Notes under the pieces: generated by a model | The model's database searches: none | What the model saw: the letters and a program-made list of their open reading frames with translations, nothing else | What the model was told of the DNA's origin: nothing | Program-made: the position numbers and the translations under genes | Shown here: positions 55,038 through 62,950 of the stretch, one piece after another | How the letters are laid out: each line of letters starts with the position of its first letter | How positions within the stretch are numbered: the first letter of the stretch is position 1 | Origin: JAEVLT01 sp050496765 | GTDB lineage: Bacteria; Bacillota; Bacilli; Bacillales; Cytobacillaceae | Length of the DNA: 64,000 nucleotides | Reading direction: 5' to 3' | NCBI RefSeq assembly: GCF_050496765.1 | Contig: NZ_JBNWEO010000013.1 | Coordinates: 623,534-687,533 of the forward strand

Positions 55038-55405
55038 TTTATAAATTCAGCCATTTCAACGGTTCTATTCACTTTATTATGAATGCCCGTAAGGATTTTA
55101 AACTGTTCATCGTTTTCGATATTTGCCCCTTGGGTTTCTGCAGACGAGCTGATCTCTAAAACATACCAATTCAGAAAAGAGCGCAACATATTTATTTCAT
55201 TTTCGTTCCAGATGAAAATTTGTGTTTCTTCTTCTTGATTGATCTTATCCTCTAACTGTAATTTCAAGGAATCGTATTCTTTTATTAGCCTGCGCCCTTC
55301 TTTAAGCCCATAATTGGATTTAAATCCTTTTTTAATTGGTTTACGCATAATATTCATATGAAGCACTAAAATGGCTATTTCTGAACGTTCTAGACTTAGT
55401 TCCAA
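55034..55405 (-). CDS. Hypothetical 123-residue element protein
   Basis: TTG start at 55405 behind a strong AAGGAGGG. Helical and soluble, with KEGRRLIKEYDSLKLQLEDK as a likely coiled coil. No motif known to me. Its stop overlaps the start of the CPBP gene. Confidence 0.72.
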   Translation of the reverse strand: MELSLERSEIAILVLHMNIMRKPIKKGFKSNYGLKEGRRLIKEYDSLKLQLEDKINQEEETQIFIWNENEINMLRSFLNWYVLEISSSAETQGANIENDEQFKILTGIHNKVNRTVEMAEFIK

Positions 55406-55417
55406 GCGAATCCCTCC

Positions 55418-55768
55418 TTAACAAACTTCTTTTTCATGCAATTCGTCTAAATATTTTTCAAGCTTCATTGATTCACTTTTTGTTAACTCATTAGGCTTCA
55501 TCAAGAAAAATGATTTACGGCCAATCTTAACTTTTCGATCTGAACCAAAATTTTTTGCGCGCTGCCAATGGATGCAGCTCCATGGCAGCAAGATATAGCC
55601 TTGTCGCTTAGCCAAATCTTCAGCAACTTCTAACGCCTGATAAAAGGCAAATTTCTGCATGCTTTTAGCATATGCTACAATATTGATTGAGTTTGGATAA
55701 AGAAACAGCAAAGAGCGCGGATCCTTTTTTCTGTACTCTTTCGGCACCAGGCTGAATTTTTCAATCAT
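55418..55768 (-). CDS. Hypothetical 116-residue element protein
   Basis: MIEKFSLVPKEYRKKDPRSL at the start; its ATG overlaps the ATPase stop (ATGA). Soluble, mixed fold, with GYILLPWSCIHWQRAKNFG and a charged helical end. No known family. Coupling to the pI-like ATPase suggests a partner role in assembly. Confidence 0.72.
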   Translation of the reverse strand: MIEKFSLVPKEYRKKDPRSLLFLYPNSINIVAYAKSMQKFAFYQALEVAEDLAKRQGYILLPWSCIHWQRAKNFGSDRKVKIGRKSFFLMKPNELTKSESMKLEKYLDELHEKEVC

Positions 55769-56385
55769 ACTGTAACTTTCTCCCTTGCTTCATTGTGAAT
55801 CTGCTCTAGCTTTTCGAAAAACTGTTCTCCCTGCTTTTCCGTACTCGGCAGCGGAAATCCTTGAACCATGTTGAAAGTGTCATATAAATTCAACTTAAAA
55901 ACCTGCTTTGCTTTGTACATCGGAATAAATTGCTTGTGCATGAATTCCCCTGTCTGCCAATCCGTAAAATGCAATGAGAACCCTTTATCGCCTATTTTTC
56001 GAACGTTAATTAATACCTCAACTATTTGCCTTATCCGGCTGTCAACGTTGTTTATAGACGGGCTGCAATACATTTGAACGCTTTGCATTTTCCTTGTATA
56101 CATCATTACCTCTGTCGCTAGTGTTGCACCGTATTTACTCCATTTCCGGTTTGAAAAGGACATTTGCGCCTCATCCCAGCAGCAAATGGATCCCTGTGCT
56201 GCAGCAACTTCATACCAATCCGTATAATGAGTCATTGGCCTGCTATCTTTCAGTCCGTAGTTAGAGAATAATTGGACATTGCCGCCTTGTTTTAAAACCC
56301 GGTCTTTCCAATGATGTGCAAGTAAAGACATAATAAATGTTTTGCCTGCTCCTAAAGGTCCCTGGATAAAAAAATGATGTGCCAT
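55765..56385 (-). CDS. Zot/pI-like morphogenesis ATPase
   Basis: 206 residues. Walker A is FFIQGPLGAGKTFIMSLLAHH (residues about 5-25) shortened here to GPLGAGKT; Walker B is ICCWDEAQ (about 68-75), followed by SNRKWSKYG, and a late DSRIRQIVEV arginine-finger-like block. This is the pattern of the zonular-occludens-toxin / phage pI ATPases, which drive extrusion of filamentous phage. Unlike Ff pI there is no membrane span, so membrane attachment must come from another protein. It shares TAATG with the gene before it. Confidence 0.82.
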   Translation of the reverse strand: MAHHFFIQGPLGAGKTFIMSLLAHHWKDRVLKQGGNVQLFSNYGLKDSRPMTHYTDWYEVAAAQGSICCWDEAQMSFSNRKWSKYGATLATEVMMYTRKMQSVQMYCSPSINNVDSRIRQIVEVLINVRKIGDKGFSLHFTDWQTGEFMHKQFIPMYKAKQVFKLNLYDTFNMVQGFPLPSTEKQGEQFFEKLEQIHNEAREKVTV

Positions 56386-56738
56386 TACTTGCGGCTCCTT
56401 TCTGCTTTTTCTGCCATAACGATTGGCTTAGGCGGTTTCGGTATCAATGCCTCAATCGTTTTTATGTAATACTCCGGATCCGCTACAAGCTCTTTGCCTT
56501 TCATGACAAAATCAATTAAGGGTTTATAAGGATTTTTGTCACCGTGTAAATAAGTGTTTTCACCCATCCGTTGCAGCAGGATAATCGCCTTCATTTGCGG
56601 CTCACGAATGTCCTGGGCATTCCCTTTCATTTCTTCAAGTACTTGTTTAACATCAGAAATATGATTCACTTGAGGAAAAAGATCATCAGATATGACAGAC
56701 TGCAATTTTTCAGCATTAGTAGGCGTGCTATTTTGCAT
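56385..56738 (-). CDS. Hypothetical 117-residue element protein
   Basis: MQNSTPTNAEKLQSVISDDL at the start, GAGGAG upstream. Soluble, helical, with a proline-rich KPPKPIV motif and a basic tail. No family recognised. Co-translated with the ATPase (overlapping TAATG), so probably part of the same assembly step. Confidence 0.72.
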   Translation of the reverse strand: MQNSTPTNAEKLQSVISDDLFPQVNHISDVKQVLEEMKGNAQDIREPQMKAIILLQRMGENTYLHGDKNPYKPLIDFVMKGKELVADPEYYIKTIEALIPKPPKPIVMAEKAERSRK

Positions 56739-56800
56739 TTAATGGACAACTCCTCATAAAGACAAATCTAATTTTGTTTAATTGCGATTCTCAAGTACTA

Positions 56801-57181
56801 TTATTTAAATAAAAGAATAATAAAAGCGATAAATACTAATGCAAACAATAATCCTTTTGTCCAATCCATTGACGTTGGAAGAATAGGAGGGCGATAGGCT
56901 GTTATTTGATTTAGAACTAAACTCTGTTCAAGAACAGCGAGTCTTTGTGTCTCAAAAATCGATTGAGAAGGTGCACGATAGAAGAAGTTTCTTCCTTCTG
57001 CCCCCGTTGTGACTTCACAATCATCTAGTGGAATTGCGTACTTTCCAGTAACATAAATAGTACCTTCACGAATTTCACTTATGCGCTGAATATCCGATGT
57101 TTTGTTTTCATCATCAAAAACAACTAAAATATCATTTGTGTCTGGAAAAAACTCATCATCTTTTTTCTTTTTGAAAAACAT
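56801..57181 (-). CDS. Tail-anchored 126-residue element protein
   Basis: A cytoplasmic strand-rich domain (DILVVFDDENKTSD, GTIYVTGKYAIPLDD) followed by a single C-terminal span (GLLFALVFIAFIILLF). It could anchor the soluble pI-like ATPase to the membrane, supplying the domain that Ff pI carries itself. Its ATG overlaps the stop of the small gene before it. Confidence 0.75.
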   Translation of the reverse strand: MFFKKKKDDEFFPDTNDILVVFDDENKTSDIQRISEIREGTIYVTGKYAIPLDDCEVTTGAEGRNFFYRAPSQSIFETQRLAVLEQSLVLNQITAYRPPILPTSMDWTKGLLFALVFIAFIILLFK

Positions 57182-57318
57182 TAGACGATACTCCCTTTCT
57201 TTTTATTCACCTTTTTATTCGACCGTTGGACAATTTTCCAAGTAATTAAGCCAATAGTAGCAACACCTGCTGCCGTTCCTGCTCCAACAAAATACATATA
57301 AAGAAAGGCTGCACCCAT
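57181..57318 (-). CDS. Small single-span protein (45 residues)
   Basis: MGAAFLYMYFVGAGTAAG starts a membrane span, followed by a strongly basic tail (QRSNKKVNKKKG). GGAGGAAAAATAA precedes the ATG. The span-plus-basic-tail form is that of filamentous phage minor coat proteins. Too short for usual gene finders. Confidence 0.7.
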   Translation of the reverse strand: MGAAFLYMYFVGAGTAAGVATIGLITWKIVQRSNKKVNKKKGSIV

Positions 57319-57419
57319 TTATTTTTCCTCCTAAATATCGATTTTTTCGCATATTGGTATGCTTCTTTTGGGCAAAATAATAATATGACTAAGACGATTA
57401 ACCCAGTGACTACCACCAC
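57246..57419 (-). CDS. Possible small hydrophobic protein overlapping its neighbours
   Basis: GTG start at 57419 inside the end of the previous gene, with GGAAGG 6 bases before. VVVVTGLIVLVILLF is a clear span, then a basic KKSIFRRKNK. It overlaps the next gene by 73 bases in another frame, which is unusual and lowers confidence; it may be real only up to part of this length. Confidence 0.4.
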   Translation of the reverse strand: MVVVTGLIVLVILLFCPKEAYQYAKKSIFRRKNKWVQPFFICILLEQERQQVLLLLA

Positions 57420-57691
57420 TTGATGCCTTCCTTCAAAGAATAATAAAGTCGAACGATTGAACGAAAGATTAATAGTGATCCTAACAGCACACTTGAGATT
57501 AATATTGAGGAGATAACCAGCTGCCATGCTGCCGGCATATCTCCAAATACGGATAAATATTTCCCAACGTCCAACCCTTGCGCTGTCACTAAGTTCACGT
57601 TTTGTAATTTTTCAATACCCATATCCAAAAAGGAAATAGGCGGACCAAATATCTTATCCAAAAAAGCATGTATTTGTTGTTTTAAATCCAT
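57410..57691 (-). CDS. 93-residue protein with one membrane span
   Basis: Start at 57691 (MDLKQQIHAFLDKIFGPP) behind GGGAGGGG; the longer open frame to 57757 reads through that site. One span (VISSILISSVLLGSLLIF) and a short basic end. It follows the pVI-like gene by 2 bases. Function unknown, probably a virion or assembly membrane protein. Confidence 0.72.
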   Translation of the reverse strand: MDLKQQIHAFLDKIFGPPISFLDMGIEKLQNVNLVTAQGLDVGKYLSVFGDMPAAWQLVISSILISSVLLGSLLIFRSIVRLYYSLKEGIKWW

Positions 57692-57693
57692 CT

Positions 57694-58143
57694 TTAATCC
57701 CCTCCCACTCGAATGGAGGATAATAATTTCATGGCAGCCACTGCTGTAAAAATCCATAATCCGAAAAGCAAAATATAGGCCACTACATCAATTTGTAAAA
57801 ACGATAAATTCGCAAATAATTTTCCAAGCATTTCACTATAGCCAGTTCCCGATGATCCACGCGGAGAATACGACAAACTGGCTAATGTTCTTGCAAAACC
57901 GACGACTAAAGACCACAATAATTTAGCTGTTTCAAATAAAAGTTCGAATAACTTTACTGCCAGCATCCCAATTTTATAGAGCAAATATAGCAGACCATCA
58001 ATTAATGCATAAATGACTTTAAAAAATCCAACTAGAAGATCAATTAACCCTTGAAATAAATTTTTGATGAATTGACCTAACCATTTGATACCGCTCCATA
58101 TAACGTTAAAAAGCTTTCCGAAAGCACTGCCGATAATGCCCAC
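57694..58143 (-). CDS. pVI-like hydrophobic minor coat protein
   Basis: 149 residues, GTG start. Amphipathic, highly hydrophobic helices over residues 1-85 (FFKVIYALIDGLLYLLYKIG; KLLWSLVVGF), a Ser/Gly linker, and a C-terminal span (VVAYILLFGLWIFTAVAAM). Size, composition and place (after the adhesin genes, before the pI-like ATPase) fit the pVI minor coat protein that holds the adsorption protein on the virion tip. Sequence similarity cannot be judged by eye. Confidence 0.65.
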   Translation of the reverse strand: MGIIGSAFGKLFNVIWSGIKWLGQFIKNLFQGLIDLLVGFFKVIYALIDGLLYLLYKIGMLAVKLFELLFETAKLLWSLVVGFARTLASLSYSPRGSSGTGYSEMLGKLFANLSFLQIDVVAYILLFGLWIFTAVAAMKLLSSIRVGGD

Positions 58144-58146
58144 AAG

Positions 58147-58302
58147 CTACCACCTTCTTTTTTCAGTGATCGCTTTATAGACAATCTCAATTACCCGATC
58201 CGAAAATAGTACGGCCATTAGCATAAAGACCATTGGAGCTAAGTAGAGCATGAATTTAGAAAAAATAATGTCTAAAACAGCTTGTACCATTTCACTATTC
58301 AT
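58147..58302 (-). CDS. 51-residue single-span protein
   Basis: MNSEMVQAVLDIIFSKF then a span (FMLYLAPMVFMLMAVLF) and a basic end (KAITEKRRW). It overlaps the end of the FN3 gene in another frame and is preceded by AAAGGAGCTT. Small coat-like protein by form. Confidence 0.7.
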   Translation of the reverse strand: MNSEMVQAVLDIIFSKFMLYLAPMVFMLMAVLFSDRVIEIVYKAITEKRRW

Positions 58303-59815
58303 TCTTTAAGCTCCTTTCTTTTGCTTTTGATGCTGCGTTGACTATGACTCTCTTGATAGGCTTAAAGTAATAAATTGCTAAGGTTAGCAGAATAATCGGG
58401 GCGACTAACCCTAGTACTCCAAAAATTGTCGTTACTAAATCATTAGATTGAAATGGGAGCTTCAAGCTCTTAAAAAGGGTGCTCCCCATGGTAACTTCTT
58501 TTCCTTCGGTTCCAAATTCCCCGACAGGAATCATTGATACGTTTGGCTCCCCCCAAATATTTGTTTTCATATCCGATTTAGGAATAACTACTTTCCCTAA
58601 AGAAGCATTAACTGATTTATATTCCACTCCATCAACTAAGACTTTTACAGTTCCTGTTGTCGGTTCTGTCCATTTAAATACATAATTGCCGGAAGAATCT
58701 AACGTATAATTTCCGTCCGTTTTTAATACCGGGGTTGGTTCTGCCGGAGTATCTGCCGAAACCATTGTTCCATCACTAACCCGCCCGTCCACTGTCTGAG
58801 TAGTTAGAGTGTATTCATAAGATGTATCAGGCTTTACGGTTAAATCATTAAAATAAGTTCCATTTGTTTCAAATATTTTCGTTGGTTCCGTTGCTGCCTT
58901 AACAATTGTTCCGGCCAAAAGAGAAGAGAAAAAACCTTTTGCTTTTGGCTTATCGGATCGATAAATATTAACGTGATGAAAATCATTTTGCCTTGGAAGT
59001 GTCCAAGAAAGATTAATTTGTTTATAAGAAACTGCTTCAGCCTTAGCATCTAATACTTTTTTGACAACCGGATCCTCTAAGGTTGTAAATGTATTTTCAA
59101 TCCCTGCCGTTTCCGTCCCATCATCATACAAAGCAGTCACTTTGTATTTATAACTGGTTAAATCGCTTAGGCCGTCATCAAGATAGTAATTTTCAATCGT
59201 GTCTAGAGTTTTAATCAGCTTATCATCCCGATAAATTTTGAAACCAATTAGATTCGGATTGTCCGGAATAGACCAAGCTAAGTCAGCCGAATGATATGTC
59301 ATCGTTGCGCTTAAATTTGTGGCTTCATCATACGATTTATAATTTGAAGCATAGGCATTAGCATCATAGACTTTTGTAATTTTAGCTTGCATATTAAAAA
59401 AGCGAATAGAAACTACATTACTAACAGCCGGAATATTAGTAATAACACCTGATTGGTCAACATCAACACTAACAGTAGAACCGTCTGATTTATAAATTAT
59501 CATTTTAATCCAAGAGCTTTGATCACCTAAATATCTATACGAACCAATGGTTACTGGTGAAGGAAAAACATATCCAAAAGTATCATCTCTACCATTAGGT
59601 CCTAAAGTATCATACGTAGTGTCGTCATTGTCAGACACCTTGGTGAATTTTTGATAAAAAGTTCCCGTCGTATTTGCCCAATGATCAAAAGCAACTCCAT
59701 CTAGTAAACCACCTGTGGATGCCTGTACTTTTAAACCTACTATTGGTAAAAATATTATAGTTATAAAAAGATAAATTTGAATTATTCTTTTAGAATCATT
59801 TATTATCTTTCTCAC
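58295..59815 (-). CDS. Secreted FN3-domain protein with C-terminal anchor (pIII-like)
   Basis: 506 residues, GTG start overlapping the previous stop by 4 bases. A signal peptide (IIQIYLFITIIFLPIVGLKVQA region, about 12-32), then a jellyroll-like part, two fibronectin type III domains (about 165-250 with LIGFKIYRDDKLIKTL; about 255-350 with INLSWTLPRQNDFHHVNIYR), a fourth beta region, and a C-terminal span (LVAPIILLTLAIYYF) with a basic tail. N-terminal export plus C-terminal anchor is the layout of pIII adsorption proteins; FN3 domains are common in phage binding proteins. Confidence 0.78.
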   Translation of the reverse strand: MRKIINDSKRIIQIYLFITIIFLPIVGLKVQASTGGLLDGVAFDHWANTTGTFYQKFTKVSDNDDTTYDTLGPNGRDDTFGYVFPSPVTIGSYRYLGDQSSWIKMIIYKSDGSTVSVDVDQSGVITNIPAVSNVVSIRFFNMQAKITKVYDANAYASNYKSYDEATNLSATMTYHSADLAWSIPDNPNLIGFKIYRDDKLIKTLDTIENYYLDDGLSDLTSYKYKVTALYDDGTETAGIENTFTTLEDPVVKKVLDAKAEAVSYKQINLSWTLPRQNDFHHVNIYRSDKPKAKGFFSSLLAGTIVKAATEPTKIFETNGTYFNDLTVKPDTSYEYTLTTQTVDGRVSDGTMVSADTPAEPTPVLKTDGNYTLDSSGNYVFKWTEPTTGTVKVLVDGVEYKSVNASLGKVVIPKSDMKTNIWGEPNVSMIPVGEFGTEGKEVTMGSTLFKSLKLPFQSNDLVTTIFGVLGLVAPIILLTLAIYYFKPIKRVIVNAASKAKERSLKNE

Positions 59816-61074
59816 GGGTTTATCACACCACCACTACCGTCCGCGCTATCCGGACTTGGTTTATAGTCTTTCATGCCAGGAAATACATCGCCTCCTGGTG
59901 TTGGCGCTGTTCCTCCGGTATCTCCTGGGCTTGGAGCTGTGTCTCCATTGTCAGCAGGCATTGGTGGGGTTCCCCCTGTGTCAGAAGGAGTTGGAACGCT
60001 GCCCGTGCTATCCCCCGGTGCCGGCGGTGTATCACTAGATTCTGCCGGCTTTGGTGCCCCTGTTGTATCTGGAGTTCCAGGATCTTTCGGTGCCGCTGGC
60101 AACGGATTATCCGGCTCTGCCGGTTTATTTTTTCCCCACTCCCCTGGATCTGTGGAGCCTGGCTTAGGGAGGGAATCACCTGGCAATTCCGGCAAAGACG
60201 CAACCGGATCCTTCACTAAATCAAACCCTCCGGTAGGATCTTGTCTTTCCGGAATTTGAGGAGCTTCATTTTTAATTTTTCCTGCATCAAAACCAGAATC
60301 ACCTAACCCTGGTACGTCATTCATTTGCGGTATTTCATTATTAATTCCTCGATCATCGGTTCCAGGCGGTTGTGGAGGAGTAGCAGGCTCATCAGGAGCA
60401 CTACCCAAAAGATTTCCAAGATCATTAATCGCTTTTGGTACAATTGCATCCCTAAACGTTCCGGCAACTTCCTCCCAATTCGGTGCCGGAGGAATAGCGT
60501 TTTTAATATCGTTTAGACCACTCATATATTCACTCCATCCAGGGCAATTGATTGGATCCGTTCCTGTTCCCGGACTCGTTCCACCTGTCCCACTTCCTCC
60601 GGATCCGTCTGCAGTGGGCGGATCTGAAAGGGGAGTTTTCGTGCCGCCAAATGTGTCACTTGCATATTGATTCGACGTTTCGTTGTAGTCAGATAAAGTG
60701 GGCGGAGAACAAGTAGATTGAAGCAAGTTCGCACTGTCTTCTCCTCTTGTAGCAAAACCTAACGATGTGCCATTTGTATCAAAAAATTCAAATGTCGTTG
60801 TTCCCTGGCAAGTCATATCAAACCACAAATAGGAATTGGGTGTAACACTCATTTCATTTTCGGACAAAAGAGCTTGCTGCAAGTCATATTGGCGAATTTT
60901 TACTTTTACCGTGTCATAATCAAAGTAAAGCTTCCAGGATATTTTCTTTTGATAATAATCAGAATCACTTGGCGGATAATAATCACCGGCCATCACGGAC
61001 GTGGCAAAAGCCTGAATTGGCAATGCCATCAATAAAATACTTAAAACAATGAGGACGTTCATTTTTTTTAACAT
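59812..61074 (-). CDS. Secreted proline/glycine-rich protein
   Basis: 420 residues. Signal peptide (MNVLIVLSILLMALPIQAFA), then a strand-rich domain (about 30-125) with one likely disulfide pair, and a long low-complexity region of Pro, Gly, Asp, Thr and Ser (PAPGDSTGSVPTPSDTGG type repeats), recalling the glycine-rich linkers of Ff pIII. No C-terminal span, so it may depend on the FN3 protein coded right behind it (4-base overlap). A host-binding or capsid-tip role is inferred. Confidence 0.78.
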   Translation of the reverse strand: MLKKMNVLIVLSILLMALPIQAFATSVMAGDYYPPSDSDYYQKKISWKLYFDYDTVKVKIRQYDLQQALLSENEMSVTPNSYLWFDMTCQGTTTFEFFDTNGTSLGFATRGEDSANLLQSTCSPPTLSDYNETSNQYASDTFGGTKTPLSDPPTADGSGGSGTGGTSPGTGTDPINCPGWSEYMSGLNDIKNAIPPAPNWEEVAGTFRDAIVPKAINDLGNLLGSAPDEPATPPQPPGTDDRGINNEIPQMNDVPGLGDSGFDAGKIKNEAPQIPERQDPTGGFDLVKDPVASLPELPGDSLPKPGSTDPGEWGKNKPAEPDNPLPAAPKDPGTPDTTGAPKPAESSDTPPAPGDSTGSVPTPSDTGGTPPMPADNGDTAPSPGDTGGTAPTPGGDVFPGMKDYKPSPDSADGSGGVINP

Positions 61075-61135
61075 TTAAAATACCTCACGTTTATTTCTAA
61101 CAAAAAGAGGGATTACTCCCCCTTTTCACAAAATT

Positions 61136-61312
61136 TTAATGTCCACCTTTTGTGGCCGCCGCACTTCGAATCACGCTGATAATTTTCGGAACGAAAACAA
61201 TCGCAAGACCGAGAAGAACAAACGGACCAACAACCCCTAAAAATCCCATGGCCGAAGATAACAAATCAGCTGCATTGAATGGCAGCGAAACCGTTGAAAA
61301 ATCAATTGACAT
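61136..61312 (-). CDS. Candidate major coat protein, copy A
   Basis: 58 residues, GGAGG 8 bases before the ATG. A short polar N-terminus (MSIDFSTVSLPFNAADLLSS), a span (FLGVVGPFVLLGLAIVFV) and a basic helix (PKIISVIRSAAATKGGH). From AADLL/SADLL onward it is almost identical to copy B. The acidic-hydrophobic-basic design is that of pVIII. No separate signal peptide is apparent. Confidence 0.75.
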   Translation of the reverse strand: MSIDFSTVSLPFNAADLLSSAMGFLGVVGPFVLLGLAIVFVPKIISVIRSAAATKGGH

Positions 61313-61346
61313 GTATCATACCTCCAATAATTTGTAATTAATATTT

Positions 61347-61538
61347 TTAGTGCTTCCCTTTTGTAGCTGCCGCACTCCGAATAACGCTGATAATTTTCGG
61401 AACAAAAACAATTGCAAGTCCAAGAAGAACGAACGGACCAACAACACCTAAAAAGCCCATGGCAGAAGATAATAGATCCGAAGCGCTGAATGGTAGTGTT
61501 ACTCCCGTAAAATCGACTACAGCTCCTAATGTCAACAT
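61347..61538 (-). CDS. Candidate major coat protein, copy B
   Basis: 63 residues from the ATG at 61538 behind GGGAGAG. MLTLGAVVDFTGVTLPFSAS then the same span and basic helix as copy A; 44 or so consecutive residues agree with it apart from single changes. The tandem pair arose by duplication. Such duplication of a coat gene is unusual for filamentous phages and worth a closer look. Confidence 0.75.
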   Translation of the reverse strand: MLTLGAVVDFTGVTLPFSASDLLSSAMGFLGVVGPFVLLGLAIVFVPKIISVIRSAAATKGKH

Positions 61539-61596
61539 ATTAAATCTCTCCCTAATCATTTTATTTTTTATTATCTAGCTAAAAGCTAGGTGATAC

Positions 61597-61800
61597 CTAA
61601 TAGTAGTAAACGTCCTCATCATCTTTTTCCTTTTCGTCCACTTTGCCAAATGCTTTTCGAATGATGCGGAATACATGGCCAACAGCATCCGTTGCAAAGA
61701 AAATCATGATGATTGGAGCGACAAGGAATAAAAACCATTTGACGTTATCCCAAAATGCAACTAAATTACTTCCACTTAGAAAAGATTGATAAGGTGGCAT
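61597..61800 (-). CDS. 67-residue single-span protein with charged tail
   Basis: MPPYQSFLSGSNLVAFWDN, one span (VKWFLFLVAPIIMIFFAT), an amphipathic basic part (VFRIIRKAFGKVDEKEK) and an acidic DDEDVYYY end. The starting ATG overlaps the stop of the preceding gene's region closely. Candidate minor coat protein. Confidence 0.72.
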   Translation of the reverse strand: MPPYQSFLSGSNLVAFWDNVKWFLFLVAPIIMIFFATDAVGHVFRIIRKAFGKVDEKEKDDEDVYYY

Positions 61801-61804
61801 TTAA

Positions 61805-61963
61805 TCACGTCCTCTGCCGAATAGCAGCAATTACAAAATAAAGAAGTAACCCCACAGCGATGATCGCGACAATTAACATGATGAAAGGAGAAACTGTTTT
61901 TAAGATGAAGCCGAATGTACCCCAAAAGAAATCCCAATCAAAAACATTTGAAAGTCCACTCAC
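61805..61963 (-). CDS. 52-residue single-span protein
   Basis: GTG start with AAAGGAG 10 bases before. MSGLSNVFDWDFFWGTFG then a span (FIMLIVAIIAVGLLLYFVIA) and a basic end (AIRQRT). Aromatic-rich amphipathic N-terminus, candidate minor coat protein of pVII/pIX type. Confidence 0.72.
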   Translation of the reverse strand: MSGLSNVFDWDFFWGTFGFILKTVSPFIMLIVAIIAVGLLLYFVIAAIRQRT

Positions 61964-61980
61964 AAAGCTTCCACTCCTTT

Positions 61981-62118
61981 CTAACTAAGATCTTCGTAAA
62001 TCCTGATTGTAACGAACGTGATCGTGACAATCACAGCCCACCCTAACAATATTGTCATTACATCTGGATTACCTAAAAAAGCCTCATAGACAAAAACAAC
62101 TAATCCGCCTATTTCCAT
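61981..62118 (-). CDS. 45-residue hydrophobic protein
   Basis: MEIGGLVVFVYEAFLG, then a span (MTILLGWAVIVTITFVTI). GGGAGGGGG upstream lies inside the end of the preceding gene, showing coupling. Candidate pVII/pIX-like minor coat protein. Confidence 0.68.
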   Translation of the reverse strand: MEIGGLVVFVYEAFLGNPDVMTILLGWAVIVTITFVTIRIYEDLS

Positions 62119-62246
62119 TTTGAAAGCCCCCTCCCTATTGCAGAAAAGACCACTCTGATTATGGGATACGTGAGAGCACAGCTTGCCAGAATGACAATAT
62201 AAGTTAGAAATACTTCTTTTGGCGTTTGTAACACCACTTCATACAT
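62109..62246 (-). CDS. 45-residue single-span protein
   Basis: MYEVVLQTPKEVFLTYIVI, span through ILASCALTYPIIRVVF, basic end (GRGLSKWK). AAGGAGGT precedes the ATG. It overlaps the next gene's start by 10 bases. Candidate minor coat protein. Confidence 0.68.
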   Translation of the reverse strand: MYEVVLQTPKEVFLTYIVILASCALTYPIIRVVFSAIGRGLSKWK

Positions 62247-62252
62247 TTGGTT

Positions 62253-62435
62253 TTACCTCCTTATCAGCCGATCAAGTACCATGAAAATGAGCATTGCCAT
62301 TAAGACGGTTGATAGAAGGATATCCCCGAGTGTAATTTCATGAATGACATTGATTTGACCTTTGCCGGTTTCAAAAGTAGTCATGGTTCTTACATCACTT
62401 GCGGCAGTAGTATTGGTTGTCGTCTGTCCATTCAT
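62253..62435 (-). CDS. 60-residue single-span protein, first of the coat-like run
   Basis: ATG at 62435 behind AAGGGGTGA. A Thr-rich polar N-terminus (MNGQTTTNTTAASDV), then a span (ILLSTVLMAMLIFMVL) and a basic end (DRLIRR). First gene after the palindrome at 62483 and the terminator at 62511, so it opens the structural operon. Confidence 0.7.
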   Translation of the reverse strand: MNGQTTTNTTAASDVRTMTTFETGKGQINVIHEITLGDILLSTVLMAMLIFMVLDRLIRR

Positions 62436-62482
62436 AACAATCACCCCTTGATTCGAATATACAAGATAATAAAATGGGCTAA

Positions 62483-62506
62483 TATCCCAAAAAAAATTTT
62501 GGGATA
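62483..62506. promoter_or_regulatory. 24-bp palindrome before the coat operon, candidate operator
   Basis: TATCCCAAAA and TTTTGGGATA are exact inverse complements around four As. It lies between a terminator and the first structural gene, about 48 bases before its start codon. A repressor or activator site is likely; a recombination site is also possible. Confidence 0.55.
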
Positions 62507-62510
62507 AAAT

Positions 62511-62542
62511 GAAAAAAACAAGAAGAAATCTCTCCTTGTTTC
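62511..62542 (-). terminator. Terminator before the coat operon
   Basis: AAACAAG and CTTGTTT form the stem around a 12-base loop, with TTTTTTT following on the minus strand. It separates early genes upstream from the structural genes. Confidence 0.7.
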
Positions 62543-62633
62543 AAAAAGTTCGTTTTTTATTTTCAGATAGAAATAGTACTATAATGGCAAATTCAAGTAT
62601 GATTGCTCGTGCAATTTTTAATATATATTTATA

Positions 62634-62936
62634 TTAATAAACAGCACGTTTTTTCTTCTCATATGTAAATTTTCGACCATTTTTTGTAATACCTGTTTCA
62701 AGCGTCTTGATCCATTCTTTTAAATCAACTTGCGAATACCCAGCTTCTTTTAATTGGTTAGGAAATTCTTTATCAAATTTTCGATCCCATCTTTTCATTT
62801 TTACTAAAGCAACGTCACTACTGCCGAATGAAAAAATATGTTTTTCAGTTTTTGTACTAAAAGCTTGGTTACCGCAATATTCTGTAAGGTAAATATATTG
62901 CTTTCCCCCTGCCCTCACCTGGCTTAAATAACCCAC
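62634..62936 (-). CDS. Hypothetical 100-residue protein
   Basis: MGYLSQVRAGGKQYIYLTEY at the start, then a basic region rich in Lys and Trp (KMKRWDRKFDKEF). It recalls the N-terminal segment of IS1634-type transposases, so it may be an orphan domain of that kind. No catalytic motif. Single gene ending before the terminator at 62511. Confidence 0.65.
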   Translation of the reverse strand: MGYLSQVRAGGKQYIYLTEYCGNQAFSTKTEKHIFSFGSSDVALVKMKRWDRKFDKEFPNQLKEAGYSQVDLKEWIKTLETGITKNGRKFTYEKKKRAVY

Positions 62937-62950
62937 TTTCCTTCCCCCTT

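Noticed and set aside
59873..60259. A 128-codon plus-strand frame opposite the proline-rich gene
   Set aside because: It mirrors the low-complexity coding of the real gene and has no start signals.
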